Shown piece by piece: positions 22,337-33,029 of a stretch of DNA of 64,000 nt. Source of the stretch: Xanthostigma xanthostigma. Taxonomy: Eukaryota; Arthropoda; Insecta; Raphidioptera; Raphidiidae. How positions within the stretch are numbered: position 1 is the stretch's first letter; every line of letters starts with the position of its first letter. The stretch lies in assembly GCA_963575645.1 (NCBI GenBank), contig OY754464.1:79334948-79398947 (forward strand). The letters run 5' to 3'. Under the pieces are notes generated by a model. That model did no database searches. It was not told the DNA's origin and worked only from the letters and a program-made list of their open reading frames with translations. A program made the translations under genes and the position numbers.

Positions 22337-23205
22337 TTGCACATACCGCTAAACTAGCGGTATGTGCTTTATTATCGCTTTGTGCGTCAGAGCTGACTTT
22401 CGTTCATATAAGAAGTTATATTTAAGTTAATTTCACACGAAATCCATTCAAATTGAAGCTTTTTGAAAAGAGGAGATTCTAATCTATAAAATAGAACCAT
22501 TTTTAAATCAATTTGAGTTCATAAATACTATTAAAATTGTAATTGAAAATCACAAACAGCAGTTGTCGGTTGGTCTGTACGTATGTACGTACGTACGTAC
22601 GTATGTACGTACGTACGTCACGACTCTACAGATCGCAATTTTGGTCGGATTGCCTTGGGTTATATTTTATTCACTTTGTTTACTATCAGACCAGAACCCT
22701 ATTTAAATTCACTAAAATGTGTTCAGTAGTTTAATTTTTATAAACAGTTTTATTTTTTATTATTTTTGACAGCTAATATAGTTTAAAAACAATATAATAA
22801 TCGCTGTGAAAATATAGTGTAATCCATAAAACAAGTGCTACACTTGTATACCGTGATAACACCACTAGACGTATTAGGCAGCCGTGGCGTAATGGTTATG
22901 CCGTTGGATTCCCAAGGGCAAGGTCCTGGGTTCGATTCCTTACGGTATCATTGACTTTTTTCTTTTTTTTTTCTTTTTATTTTGTTTTATTTTATTCCAC
23001 TTGATATTAATTATATATTATATTATGTATAGTTCTTAATTTTTTTTATTTTTGCAAACTTAAAAAAAAATATTTTTTCAATTTTTAATTATTTATTTCT
23101 TTAAATTTTTAAATCTTTTTAAATTTATTAAAAATATTTTTTAATTGTTATTTTTTTATCATACAGTGGAAAACTTGCGGGATGTGCACTTTTGGTTTTG
23201 CCAAC
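22337..23205 (+). mobile_element. Insertion carrying a tRNA-like sequence
   Basis: It begins with a perfect 13-bp hairpin, GCACATACCGCTA and its complement with a 3-bp loop. It ends near GCGGGATGTGCAC, a partial complement of its start. It contains a (GTAC)n-type microsatellite (22577-22618), the tRNA-like sequence at 22877-22950, and a long T/A-rich tract. It may be a DNA transposon that captured a tRNA pseudogene, or two insertions side by side. Confidence 0.5.
22877..22950 (+). tRNA. tRNA-like sequence, degenerate
   Basis: It has an A-box-like GTGGCGTAATGG and a strong B box GGTTCGATTCC at tRNA spacing. The acceptor and anticodon stems pair poorly, so no identity can be assigned; a CCC or TCC anticodon is possible. 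It is followed by a T-rich tract. Most likely a tRNA-derived element or pseudogene, not a functional tRNA. Confidence 0.35.
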
Positions 23206-23727
23206 TATTTTATTTATTTTTTCAAGAAAGTTTTGTTAAAAATTTTTTTTCCTAAACTTTATAGTTTCAGAAATATTTTGAAAAATTAATCGCTCTTTTG
23301 TTTTATGGATCTGTCAGAAATAAACAGTTCGGCATGCTTTGATTAATGTTTACATGACGTGGAACATATTATGTAGGTAACTATGGCAACGAATAGCAAA
23401 TATATTGAACACTAGCGATTACCCGCGTCACCTCACACAATATCAAAAATTTTATTTTCTTTATTATAATCAAATGTCAACATTTTTGAAGTTGGAATGG
23501 TCCCGTCGCCCAATTGGCTGGAATTTTTTATTTACATTACAGGAGTCACAAGGAAACATACTTCGGCGATTTTGTCTTTAAGTTCATCCAGATTGTGCCA
23601 CTATCTCGAATAGATTCCATTATGTAAACCATGGTAACGACCTCTGAATAGACGGCAAAGCAATCTCTGATCTTAACTAATTTGTACTGTGTACTTTTCT
23701 CTATGTTCAGTTTCCTGTGATACAACC

Positions 23728-23850
23728 TGTATATAAAAATGCCGTGTCACGATGTTCGTCCGCGCTAATTACCGAGACCAGTGAACCGATTTTAATGAAA
23801 TCTTGTAAATGTGTTTAGTAGCGTATGCACAGTTCTAATGTCAACAAAAA
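23728..23850 (+). repeat. Helitron 5'-end fragment
   Basis: TATATAAAAATGCCGTGTCA followed by CGATGTTCGTCCGCG and GTGAACCGATTTTAATGAAA matches Helitron 5' ends at 28014 and, reversed, 48440. No 3' end is found. Confidence 0.5.
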
Positions 23851-23911
23851 TAGACAACGCGATTAAAACAGACGAATGACAATTGTTACGTTTTTATATA
23901 TTTATTAACTA

Positions 23912-24141
23912 CATAGTAAACTCCTTTTAACGTCACTCGATAGAACGACAAACTCCTTAAAACGTCGAAATTACTTAGCTCTACTTGGTGTACCATGTTG
24001 ATCATACAACGATACACTCCAAATAACGACACAATACGTCATTATGCGTGGGAAATCAGGTAAACCAACTAGAGTTAAGTAATTTCGACGTTTTAAGGAG
24101 TTTGTCGTTATATCGAGTGACGTTAAATGGAGTTTACACTG
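23912..24141. mobile_element. Tigger (pogo) foldback MITE, TA-flanked
   Basis: The ends CATAGTAAACTCC and GGAGTTTACACTG are flanked by TA on each side. Each arm of about 75 bp carries TTAACGTCACTCGAT, CGACAAACTCCTTAA and CGTCGAAATTACTTA; the arms are inverted. The same family is present at 48470-48977 and 53594-54238, the last with a CENP-B/pogo-type protein remnant. Confidence 0.75.
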
Positions 24142-24185
24142 TAAATAAATTAAAAAGTAAAAAAGATTCTTTTTTTAGTTTTAAG

Positions 24186-24473
24186 ATGTCTTTTCCGGCT
24201 AGTAAAGTAATTCTGATAAATTCGGGAATGAATTGGGTGTCTAAAAAGTGGATCGCAATTTGTAAAAGTTTGGGAGCTCCTGATGTAGATCATTATATGC
24301 ATGAGCTCACCAAAGACATATTGCCATCGACCTTTATGTTTTATAAACACTACGACGCTTTGTCCCAGCATCGCCGTCCCGACGCGAGGTATCGGATCTA
24401 TGTATTAGTTATTTGCATACGCGCGAGATCAAGGGTTGCCATGATCAGAAAAGGCAAGAAAACTGATTGCTGA
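24186..24473 (+). CDS. Unrecognised open frame, 95 codons
   Basis: An ATG at 24186 opens a frame to a stop at 24471-24473. The first ~75 residues look protein-like (MSFPASKVILINSGMNW near the start, then WIAICKSLGAPDVDHYMHEL). A T-rich run ending AG lies directly upstream and could be a splice acceptor. The tail becomes basic and unlike a folded domain. I know no family for it. It lies between a Tigger MITE and a Helitron, so it is more likely repeat debris or an exon remnant than a gene. Confidence 0.2.
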   Translation: MSFPASKVILINSGMNWVSKKWIAICKSLGAPDVDHYMHELTKDILPSTFMFYKHYDALSQHRRPDARYRIYVLVICIRARSRVAMIRKGKKTDC

Positions 24474-24613
24474 CAGAATCTCATGTTTTGGCCGAATTTT
24501 TTTGTCGATTAATTACTAGGACCTCCGTCATGACAGCGCAATACGATATAGCTCCAAAAACTAATCTCACCAAAGAGGGTGCGGGGGAAAATTGCCCTAA
24601 AATATCCCCAAAA

Positions 24614-25109
24614 TCATATTATTAATACGCTAAGGTTTAAGATGTTTGCCTCCCTTTTTAGAAAAAACCACACAATTTCTCCACATAAATTATAGATCAT
24701 TTTACAGATAATTGCTTGCTCTACTGACATCGACAACTAAAAAATGTATTATTGCTATTGTTTTTGTAAATTAATTAAACTCTGAACAACGTCTGCCATC
24801 TGACGGCGTAACGTTAACACTTCGATCTGTCATCTGACCATCATATTGTAAATACAGCATACTGCCATCTGACGGGCAACGCTGAACAACGCTTTTGCTA
24901 CTTGCGCCTCTATATGACAATTTTAGTAAAATATTTCTTCGATCTGTTATCTGAGCTTCATATTGTAATACAACAAAAAGAAGAACGTTATAAGCAGTGT
25001 GCAAGATTAGAAATGAATTGAATACCTGCAATCATATTTAAAAAATAATTTTGTAAAGTGATAATTATTGTACTTATTTAGTGCGAATAATTCGCACAGG
25101 TCACGCTAG
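24614..25109 (+). mobile_element. Non-autonomous Helitron with canonical 3' hairpin
   Basis: It begins TCATATTATTAATACG after A and ends CTAG before T. Just before the end is a near-perfect palindrome TGCGAATAATTCGCA, 8 bp upstream of CTAG, the textbook Helitron terminator hairpin. The second copy at 59183-59680 matches over its full length in reverse orientation with the same A/T borders. The interior has repeated CATCTGAC/ATCTGACGG words. No protein. Confidence 0.9.
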
Positions 25110-25151
25110 TAAAAAATATTCCTCTAAATTTAGAGAAAAATTACCCTAAAA

Positions 25152-25813
25152 AATTGGTTGTCTGTAAAGTCGGTTTACGGACGATAGTTTTACGTGATAA
25201 CGTATTCCGTAATACATAACCTAAACCTCCCAAAATTTGGTTTCAATCCGCTTATCCTTGGTGTCGGAATGATAAGAAATGTCAAAAGTGACGTTTGCAA
25301 CTGTCAAAGTATTATGTTCTAATAATAAATTAGTTATTCCAATACTTAACTTAGAAGGCGTTGCATTTCACAAAATACTAATGTCAAAAAATAAACATTA
25401 GAAATGCAGCTGTTTTCATGTTAAGACAAGACATACGTTTGCTTCTAATTTCCATGTACGGCAAACAAAGACAACCGACCGCGTCGCGCCATGCATTACA
25501 CAACATTGCATTTATACAGCTATTTTTCTATATAAATTTGTATAAAAAAACTGTTTAGGCAAATTCTGTTATACGAAATCTATGTAAAATGTTCTCCTCT
25601 TTCGTTTAAGACTGGTTTCAAACCGATCTGATTTAAATTGAGCGAGAAATTAGCAAAAAGCCCGCACAGGGTCAGGCGGAACGTTACGCGTTATGCGTTA
25701 TGCGTTACGAACGTTAGGAACGTTACGTTACACTTTTTCGTACATGCAGCCGGTGTTTTATCAATTTATAATATTGGTGATTCATCAATTTATAAGACGT
25801 TATCACGTCAAAA
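25152..25813 (+). mobile_element. E family element, long form
   Basis: It runs from AATTGGTTGTCTGTAAAGTC to TTATCACGTCAAAA and is collinear with the reverse-oriented copy at 4598-5269. It contains CCAAAATTTGGTTTCAATCC, a TTGCATTTCACAAAATAC block (also found at 36390-36475) and repeated GTTACG words near the 3' end. Confidence 0.65.
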
Positions 25814-26286
25814 ATTGTACACCCTAAAATATTCCCTAAATAAAAAATATTCCTCTAAATTTAGGAGGAAACACTGCCGATCGTAACAAAAGTACGCGGA
25901 CAAAAATCAGATAGCCTTGATCTTGAACAGCGGGACTTCGCCGACGCTCTTAAAAAGTGAAACTGCGAAGCAATTTTCGTCACCGCAGCCCTATAATAAT
26001 ATCGTGTAGCGATAAAGTCATATAGTTGTTGTCAGTGGTGCGGACCGCTGCACCGCCCACAATTCGCAACAAGAACTATCTTTATAAGAAACGCTAGCCT
26101 CTCACCCTGTCTCTTTCTCTCTGTGTCAATTGGTTTTCTGTCTCACTCTCCGTTTAGAGATAGCGACAATGTGTTCCCACCACCGTCAATGTGCGGCCAT
26201 ATTATTATGATATGGGATCTGTCACTGAAACGAACGATCACAGCCGTCAAAAATATTCGACTAGAAAAGCTGTTGCGTCATCACAC
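25814..26286. other. Unassigned stretch
   Basis: No repeat or motif recognised. It has a somewhat higher GC content around 25,900-26,060. Confidence 0.25.
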
Positions 26287-26842
26287 TAGTCATGTGTCGC
26301 TCCTGAGCGAGTCGTTCATACTGAACGACTCCTCTCTCGGAGCGGAACGAGTCGCTCTTTTTTTTGTGAATGACTCAGTCCGAGCGCCCTTGCTCTGTAC
26401 TGTTGCATCGCACATTTGCAGAGCGCACACAGCACAGGGCACAGACACACTAGTGAACTTTGCAAGCACGGAGTTATCTTTGCTGAGTCGTTTAATGTTG
26501 AATGACACACTGTTTACAGTGACTTAAATCATTCACATTGACGTCGTTGACAAAGATATAATATTGTAACAATAAACATTATTATTGTTAAGCTTTCATT
26601 ATACTTTATAGTTTATCCGAAATGCGAATAATATAAGATCAGAATCATATTAAAATGAGCTCAGAGCTGAGCGTGTGTATTGTGCTGTGCAATGCTTCGT
26701 GACACCTCTGTAGTCTGCACTCTTGTGTAGTGCGTACTGTCTAGTGTCGCTCCTTTGAACGACTCGCTTTGAGCGACTCTTTTTAGTGAGCGGAAGCGCA
26801 CGGAGCCAGCTCCCAATAAAGAGTCATGTGGTCACATCACAC
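26287..26842 (+). mobile_element. hAT-type MITE, 'GAGTCG' family, copy 1
   Basis: It starts TAGTCATGTGTCGCTCCTGA and ends near GTCATGTGGTCACATCAC. It matches 42729-43320 in the same orientation and 45760-46323 in reverse; those two have clean 8-bp duplications. The right border here is eroded and the duplication is uncertain. Subterminal GAACGACTC/GAGCGAGTCG words are inverted at both ends. A 134-codon plus-strand frame in it is not a gene. Confidence 0.7.
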
Positions 26843-27440
26843 ACCGCATATCAGGACAGCATATATTTAATAACTTCTATATTGCTAGTGGCCGTAAGTG
26901 GAAGCGTGGCCTATGAAGGGAGACAGCACATTACTGTTTTTCTATCTCTTTCTTTTTACCTGACCCATTGTGCGCAAGTGCCGCGTCTGTAGTGGGGCAA
27001 TTAGTAAGTGGAATGGAGCAAACCACCTTCCTTTCACAGCTTAGTTCCATGTGCAAACTGATGCGCATCCATTCACGGACATGCGCATGAAACTCAGAGT
27101 ATAATAAGTGAGACAGACGTATATATGTCTGCACAGTAGTGTTTAAGTCTTTCTCCCGATCTTTGCTAGCAAATAGAGGGTATTACATATATGCAGTACA
27201 GTCAATCGACATTTAAAAAAAATGTAGATACCGATTGAGCTGTGGGTCAACCCAAAAACTTCCCGCTACGTGTTACAACAAAATATGTGAAACATAATAT
27301 AGATGGCAGCAGGTATATAGCTACCTAATTGTTATGATTGGTTTTTATAGGAAAACGCGCTTTTTCCCTTCCGATAGCATGCAACCACTTCTTTTTCAGT
27401 TCCAAATCCTTTGGAAATACAATAATAATTTGAACATAGA
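26843..27440. other. Unassigned stretch
   Basis: About 600 bp without a recognised repeat or frame. Confidence 0.25.
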
Positions 27441-27560
27441 TAAATACGATGAAGGAAGGTTTTGGTTGAGGATCGTGAATAAATAAGCTTTACCAATGTT
27501 TCGCTGGTGGCCAACGTTTCGAAAAATTTATTTTCATCTTCAGGGCCTCAAGCTGGTCGA
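27441..27560 (-). repeat. Penelope-like terminal fragment
   Basis: The block GGTTTTGGTTGAGGA...AATAAGCTTTACCAA...GTGGCCAACGTTTCG...CTTCAGGGCCT matches the inverted pair at 40700-40945. It carries a hammerhead-like core on the minus strand (27515-27543). No reverse transcriptase is attached. Confidence 0.5.
27515..27543 (-). ncRNA. Hammerhead-ribozyme-like core
   Basis: On the minus strand: CTGAAGA, then a small stem (GAAAA/TTTTC) and GAAACG. The fixed order CTGANGA, stem II, GAAACG is the catalytic-core layout of the hammerhead motifs known from Penelope-like elements. A functional stem I/III was not established. Confidence 0.4.
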
Positions 27561-28013
27561 AAGTTGGTAAATTGTTATATTTTTGATAAACACAACACAT
27601 CGGCATTGTCAGTGATTTATTATTATTATTTATTGACATTCGTTACGTCACTAGTTCCATTCCTCTTTCAGATATCCGTTGGATCGAAATGACGTCACGG
27701 ACCTTCTATATAGAGTGCAGTAGCACTGCCTATCAGTTCAACTCATGTTATGGAAGCTGTCACTAGAAGGGGCCAATAGATAGATACAATATTATGATTA
27801 TAATCTACCCTATCACACAGCAATTTGTCATAGTGGTTTCAGTGCCTGGGTAAAAAATTGTGTTGCTAAAAAAATCAAGATATCAATGACATTAATTAGA
27901 GTTTTTTAGCAAACGCCGTGGCTGGATTCTATATAATTACTTCACTAAGACCCTATCGAAAATTGATATTTGGAAAAGTGTTTTAAAAAATATATACTTG
28001 TATACATTGGTTA

Positions 28014-28462
28014 TCTTTATAATAAAAATCTCGTGTCACAATGTTCGTCCGCGTAAATCTCCGAAACCACTGAACCGATTTGAATGAAATTTTGTAAATG
28101 TGTCTTGCTTCCTCCAACTTACGCTATAGAAGACTTTTTATTAAATATTTGGTAGAAAATTATGGTGTTCTGTGAAAATAAACTGTTTTAGTAACACGTA
28201 GCGACATCTCATAGAATTTACTCAAGGCTATTAGTTCAGAAACAAAAAACTGTTTTAGTACCAAGTAGCGACATCTGCTAGAATTCGTTCAAAGCTATTA
28301 GTTCAGAAACAAATCTGGTAAAATTTGCTCAAAACTATTAGTTCAGAAACAAATCTGGTAGAATTTGCTCAAAGTTATTAGTTCAGACGCCGGGCTGCAA
28401 ACGAAATACATTTTGCAGAATTATATCTATCGCACCCGGGTGAAACCGGTACGGAACGCTAT
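28014..28462 (+). mobile_element. Helitron with internal repeat units
   Basis: It begins A|TCTTTATAATAAAAATC and has GTGTCACAATGTTCGTCCGC and CACTGAACCGATT blocks. Its 3' end reads CACCCGGGTGAAACCGG then CGCTA with the last base altered. Inside are four to five units around GCTATTAGTTCAGAAACAAA. A reverse copy with similar units is at 47893-48469. Confidence 0.7.
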
Positions 28463-28768
28463 ATTATTATAAAAACAGGTTTTTTTCTAGTTAACCTATA
28501 TTTTTTGGGTGCTAAATTGACGACTTGCCCGTTTTCCTTTATAAGTCCGTGGAATTTTTAAATTAATTTTTTACTAGCATTTGTGGTGCTTTTTGCAGCT
28601 GAAGGTGTATTAAAAAAAAATAAGATCTTTGATTCGACTAAAAATTGCCCGAAAAACTCAAATGTCCAGCTATTTATCATTATTTTAAAAATAAATTATG
28701 TCCAGTTTTTGAATGAATAAAAAATTATTAGTGTCCAAACCATTAAAAAAATTTTACGAAATTACATT

Positions 28769-29195
28769 AGGGGCCATTCAACTATTACGTAATCAGAATT
28801 TTAGTAATTTTTTACCCTCCCCTCCCCTTATCAGCAAAAGTAAGCAAAGCTCCCTCCCCCCTTCTATACTTACGTAAACATTGGTATATATTTTTTAAAA
28901 TCTATTCAATTTATTGTTATTCATGGGCAGCAGTTTTCAAGTCTAGAAAAATAAAGAATATTAAAGGAATTTAATGCACATTTAATATTTATTTAAGCAA
29001 ATTATTAACATCATATTTAAATATTATATTCTTAACATACAAATCAAATTTTGCAGAAAAATCAGAAAAAGTAAATAAATATTGTTGAAGTAATCACCAT
29101 CTAGACCCTCCCCCGTCTCCCATGTCATCAAAAATAAGCTAAGCAAAGACTCCCCACCCCCTTTTGGTGCTTACGTAATACTTGAATGGCCCCTT
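28769..29195. mobile_element. TIR element with 'GGGGCCATTCAA' ends
   Basis: The left end AGGGGCCATTCAACTATTAC and the right end (complement AGGGGCCATTCAAGTATTAC) form inverted repeats of about 27 bp including ACGTAA. C-rich tracts with AGCAAAG/AAGCAAAG words follow inside both ends. The termini are hAT-like, but no 8-bp duplication is apparent. Non-coding. Confidence 0.6.
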
Positions 29196-29504
29196 ATTAT
29201 GGAAATTATTTTAAAGAAAAATATGTTCACAAAGAAAACAGAAATATTAGACACAGAGAGAAATAACAATTTCAAGAAGAGACAAAATAACAGTGAAAAC
29301 AAAAGTATTACCTAAAATGCCGAAAGCAGAGTGTGACACGAGCACCACGAACAGACACAAAAAATATATCACAGATCCTTTCTTCGCTCAACCTTTTCCA
29401 CAGTAGGTACATGATTCCGGAATGTAGAATACGCCAATTTTTTAAAGAGGTAAAAATATATACAAGCGTCTCCATACACTAATCTTATTTCCGGTGCTTT
29501 GATA

Positions 29505-29758
29505 AAGGGGTATGCGAATTGTCTCGCAGTGAAACGCGATGGGGCAAGGGGGAGTTTTTAAAAAAATAATTCCGGGGTGAACGATAAACGAGTATGCGAA
29601 TTGTAATTCCGGGGTGAACGATAAACGGGTATGCGAATTGTAATTCCGGGGTGAACGATAAAGGGGTATGCGAATTGTCTCGCAGTGAAACGGGAAGGGG
29701 CAAATGTGGAGTTTTTAATAAAACAATTCCGGGGTAAACGATAACGGGGTATGCGAAT
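29505..29758. repeat. Tandem repeat, ~36-bp unit
   Basis: Units built on ATTCCGGGGTGAACGATAAA and GGGTATGCGAATTG occur about five times. Two have an inserted TCTCGCAGTGAAACG...GGGGCAA segment. The minus-strand frame through it (SLRDNSHTPL repeated) is a product of the repetition. Confidence 0.75.
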
Positions 29759-29884
29759 TAAATAGTTAATTGTTTGAATAGAACTGCGTTTTCTAAAAGA
29801 TGTATATTTAATTGACAGTCAATAAAATATATATTTTTTAGAAAATCAGTCTCAAAGTGAAAAAAAAATAAAAACTAAAATCAT

Positions 29885-29955
29885 TCCGGTACCGGGAATC
29901 GAACCCGGGCTTCTTGGGTGAGATCCAGGCACGCTACCTGTTACACCATTACTGA
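29885..29955 (-). tRNA. tRNA-Glu(CTC)-like pseudogene
   Basis: On the minus strand the T arm is perfect (CCGGG, TTCGATT, CCCGG), and a 7-base loop ATCTCAC carries anticodon CTC, as in tRNA-Glu. The anticodon stem has only 3 pairs and the acceptor stem several mismatches. An A/T-rich tract follows. Probably a tRNA-derived repeat or a decayed tRNA gene. Confidence 0.45.
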
Positions 29956-30654
29956 GTATGTCATAATAGCTTTGTGCTAGAAACACATTTGCAGGTTATA
30001 CTGTAATAGTTTTCGAGAAATTCAAAAAATAAACTTGGAAGATTCGAAAAATGATAAATTTTTTAAAATTGCGAACTTTTGAAAAAAAAAATATTTTTTT
30101 CCGTTGGCAAAACCAGGATAAAAGAAAACTTCTGACCAAATTTCATCCAAACGTCCCACTTTTCACAGTTTATTATTTATTTTGTGTATTTTGGGCGCTT
30201 GGTCAACCGTAAATAATCAAGCAGATTCGTATGCAATGCTCGGTGCATAACACATAGATATAGAGAGTAAGAAATGAAAGAGTGAGACACCAAACATTGT
30301 GACTTTAAAACACAGATGTCACAACTGCAGACGTGGGGTAATATCTTTCTCGAGCGAGCTGTCAGGCTGCGTACTTTGTCATTGTTGGAATCCTGCTAAC
30401 AAATACCGTGTCTTTTTCCTATATATACTATGTACGTAGTAGGTAACATACAAAAAGGTCGGTTACACTTTGTCCCCTTCCTTCAAAAAAAAAAAACATT
30501 CTTAGTCACAAAGCGCCACTAGAATTTTTTTAAATAGTTTTCCCATAATCTATTCTATACAAATAAATAATTTGTAATCTCAAAATAACAGCTTTTTACT
30601 ACTGAATGCATATGAAAGTATAGGTATACGGTACTTATAACAAAAAAAAAAAAT
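29956..30654. other. Unassigned stretch
   Basis: AT-rich, with TTGGCAAAACC near 30104, a word shared in complement with the end of the 22337-23205 insert. Nothing gene-like. Confidence 0.25.
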
Positions 30655-30790
30655 TTAAAGCTTTGCCTGTTACATGTCTGAGTTTGTTCCGGCTAACCTC
30701 CTAAACGACTGGACTGATTTTGACGGGGTTTTCACTGCAGACAGCTAATGTAATAAGGAGTAACTTAGGCTATTAAAAACTGTAGTTTGG
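30655..30790 (+). repeat. Helitron-like 5' fragment, weak
   Basis: TGTTACATGTCTGAGTTTGT and CCTCCTAAACGACTGGACTG follow the layout of Helitron 5' regions (TGTCAC...GTCCGC...CTAAACTACTGAACCG), but identity is low and no TC border is found. Confidence 0.3.
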
Positions 30791-30865
30791 AAAAATACAT
30801 TCGCATTAAGAAAACATTGATGTCAGTAATTAGATTTCACATTGATACAGTAATTACAATACTAT

Positions 30866-31798
30866 AATAAGAAAAATTCCAGTCAATTGGGCGACGGGAC
30901 CATTCCAACTTCAAAAATGTTGACATTTGATTATAATAAAGAAAATATAAAATATTTTCAACAAAAACATTGAACCGACTTCACACTAAAAAGTAAAAAA
31001 TAATTGCGTATTGAAATGTTTTGGAGTCGGTGTCAGCCAAAATGAAATCTATTCCGAGAACGACACCGACTCCAAAACATTTCAATACGCAATTATTTTT
31101 TACTTTTTAGTGTAAAGTCGGTTCAATTTTTTTGTTGAAAATATTTTATTTTTCTCTTTTTAGTGTTAATCTAACACTAAAAATCGGTGAACATACATAA
31201 AAAACATTTCTTTGAAATTTGAGAGTTTCCCTCGATTTTTCCGGATTCCACCATCAGATCCTGACTTGGTTCCGATGGGACCACCTCTGAGGTGCACTCT
31301 TTCGAATAAAAAAAAATATATATACAGACGAACATAGAACCTCCTCCTTTTTGTTGAAGTCGGTTAAAAATATCTGATATCGCGTGAGGTGACGCGGGTA
31401 ATGGCTAGTATTCAATATGATATTTGCTATTTGTTGCCATGTAAACATTAATCAAAGCATGCCGAACTAGTTTATTTCTGACAGATCAATAAAACAAAAG
31501 AGCGGCTTATTTTTTATTTTCAGAATATTTCCGAAACTATAAAGTTTAGAAAAAAACATTTTTAACGAAACTTTCTTGAAAAAATAAATAGAATAATAAG
31601 CCGTTATGAAAAGTATACCATTATTATATAAAAAACACCGTTTTAGCATATATCTTTTCTGCACATGCGCCGATTTTCCCCAAAAATAATAGGGCTCTTC
31701 ATAATTGCATACCAAACATCCTCCCAAAATTTGGTTTCAATCCGTTCATCCGTTTGACATGTATCGTGTTCACAGACAAACGACGCACAGAGTTTTTC
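30866..31798 (-). repeat. R-A repeat split by a foldback element
   Basis: On the plus strand it starts ATTCCAGTCAATTGGGCGAC (R-A 3' end). It is interrupted at about 30950, resumes at 31374 (CTGATATCGCGTGAGGTGAC) and runs to about 31798, missing the R-A 5' hairpin. Confidence 0.75.
30950..31373 (-). mobile_element. 'AACCGACTTC' foldback element inserted in R-A
   Basis: It is the reverse of the element at 18508-19031. A palindromic module with GAACCGACTTCACACTAAAA arms is followed by AGTTTCCCTCGATTTTTCC, GGTTCCGATGGGACC and CCTCCTCCTTTTTG. The R-A consensus resumes directly after GTTAAAAATAT. Confidence 0.75.
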
Positions 31799-31904
31799 AA
31801 AAATATGTTTTTACCGCCTTGCAAATTAAAAATAAATCTCCAATATACGAAAATGAAAAAATATGGCAAATTTCAAAATGGCCGCCTTACGAATTAAAAA
31901 AAAA

Positions 31905-32262
31905 TAGTTGTGTGGTTTTAAGAAACCACGACGCAAGTGAAACTTTTATTGGATTGTAGGCGTTGGATTGTAGACACTTATCCATCACGATTAATTATAA
32001 ACAACAATATTCACATGAATACACGAATAAAAACATGTAAACACTGTACAGCACTTGCCCGCATGACAGACTGACTATGTGTTATACATACTACACGGTC
32101 AGCTGATGCTAACCATGGGCGCCGCCATATTGGCCTTGGCTGTTCTACCGAGCGCCTACTCCGAACGCCTTTCACTTTACCCCTACTCCGCGGCCGCCTG
32201 TAATGCGACATGCAACAGACGGTCAGAAAAATTCGGGGCGATAGAATAAAAGTTTCACTTTA
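31905..32262 (-). repeat. R7 repeat, copy 1
   Basis: It is nearly identical, in reverse, to 49128-49487. It holds a GC-rich core (GGCGGCCGCGG) and a 66-codon frame beginning MSHYRRPRSRGKVKGVRSRR that is unchanged in both copies. Both ends carry AAGTGAAACTTTTATT in inverted orientation. I see one synonymous difference within the frame. Likely an LTR or 5' segment of a young element; the encoded peptide is not recognised. Confidence 0.55.
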
Positions 32263-32520
32263 AAAAAATTACGATTAAGCATGCGTGTTCAGTCCTATTA
32301 AAATTCCACAAGAGAATGAAAAATAAAAACAAAACGGCAAATTGCAAAATGGCCGCTATGTAAATAAAAACAAAAACTTTCAATTAAGTCGGTATTGGTC
32401 ATGCGTGTAACAAGTACAAATCTTGTACGATGGTACGGAACCCTTCACGTGCGAGTGCAACTCGCACTTGACCGGTTTTATAATTATAATTATAATAATT
32501 ATTATTTTAAGTATTTTTGA
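32263..32520 (+). repeat. Lepidopteran 'GGTACGGAACCCTTC' repeat
   Basis: It has AAAATGGCCGC, then GATGGTACGGAACCCTTCAC, then GCGAGTGCAACTCGCACTTG and CCGGTTTT. I recall this 3' end as widespread in moth and butterfly genomes. A related ATGGCCGCC block lies at 31870-31900 on the other side of R7. Confidence 0.55.
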
Positions 32521-33029
32521 ATGAAAAAAAGGCTGGGAAAATAACGAAAAAAAAAATAAAATTAACAAAAGTGAGTAGCACGTATTTTGTATAAAGAGAA
32601 CATTTATAATATTATATCTCCGAGAGGAGAAGAAGAAGAGGATTGAACGACAACTCGGATTTTGCGTTTCTATTTCGAATGTACTTGAAGAAATGCGCGA
32701 CTTGAGTTATTTTCAAGTTTAATTAATTTTTCATCTCTGAAAGAAAAGCTTTGACGAATGCGTTTTCTCTCGTCTCTCGCCTCCATTCACTTTAAACCTC
32801 CTTTGTCAGCGTCTATACAATTTAGATGTTATAAAAATCCATTTGAGTTATTCATACTTTTATATCGTTCTACTGTAATACTTTACCTACCCTACCTACG
32901 TACAATATTCTTAAAATGCTAATTGAATTTTTAATTTTTGTTGGGCGTTTTAAATAAAAGTTTAGATTCATTTTAAATTCAACCTTTTGACGTTGTTTTA
33001 TGTTTAGACGTTTCCGTGTAGAATCTATT
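32521..33029. other. Unassigned stretch
   Basis: No repeat or frame recognised. Confidence 0.25.

Larger units (their letters stand above)
22016..23533 (+). repeat. R-A repeat split by a tRNA-like-bearing insert
   Basis: The 5' end (GACCATTCCAACCCACAAG) and 3' end (CGTCGCCCAATTGGCTGGAA) are both present. After CATAACGGATTATTATT the consensus stops at about 22337 and resumes at 23206 (CTATTTTATTTATTTTTTCA). Confidence 0.75.
21802..23729. mobile_element. Long-TIR element split by an R-A copy
   Basis: The left end CAGGCTGTATTACAGAAAAC and the right end (complement CAGGTTGTATCACAGGAAAC) are inverted repeats that continue with lower identity for about 100 bp, including an ACCATGGTAACG word in both arms. 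TATA flanks both ends. The middle is occupied by the R-A copy at 22016-23533, so without it the element is about 410 bp. Confidence 0.65.

Noticed and set aside
22577-22618. Regular GTAC/GTAT repeat considered as a CRISPR-like or satellite array
   Set aside because: A 4-bp microsatellite without unique spacers; eukaryotic context.
26123-26527. 134-codon plus-strand open frame
   Set aside because: It lies across the hAT MITE at 26287-26842; equivalent frames in the other two copies are broken or shorter, and the composition follows the subterminal repeats.
26287-26842. 8-bp TSD for the first GAGTCG-family hAT copy
   Set aside because: CATCACAC occurs on both sides, but the element's own end contains ACATCAC, so the match could be part of the terminal repeat.
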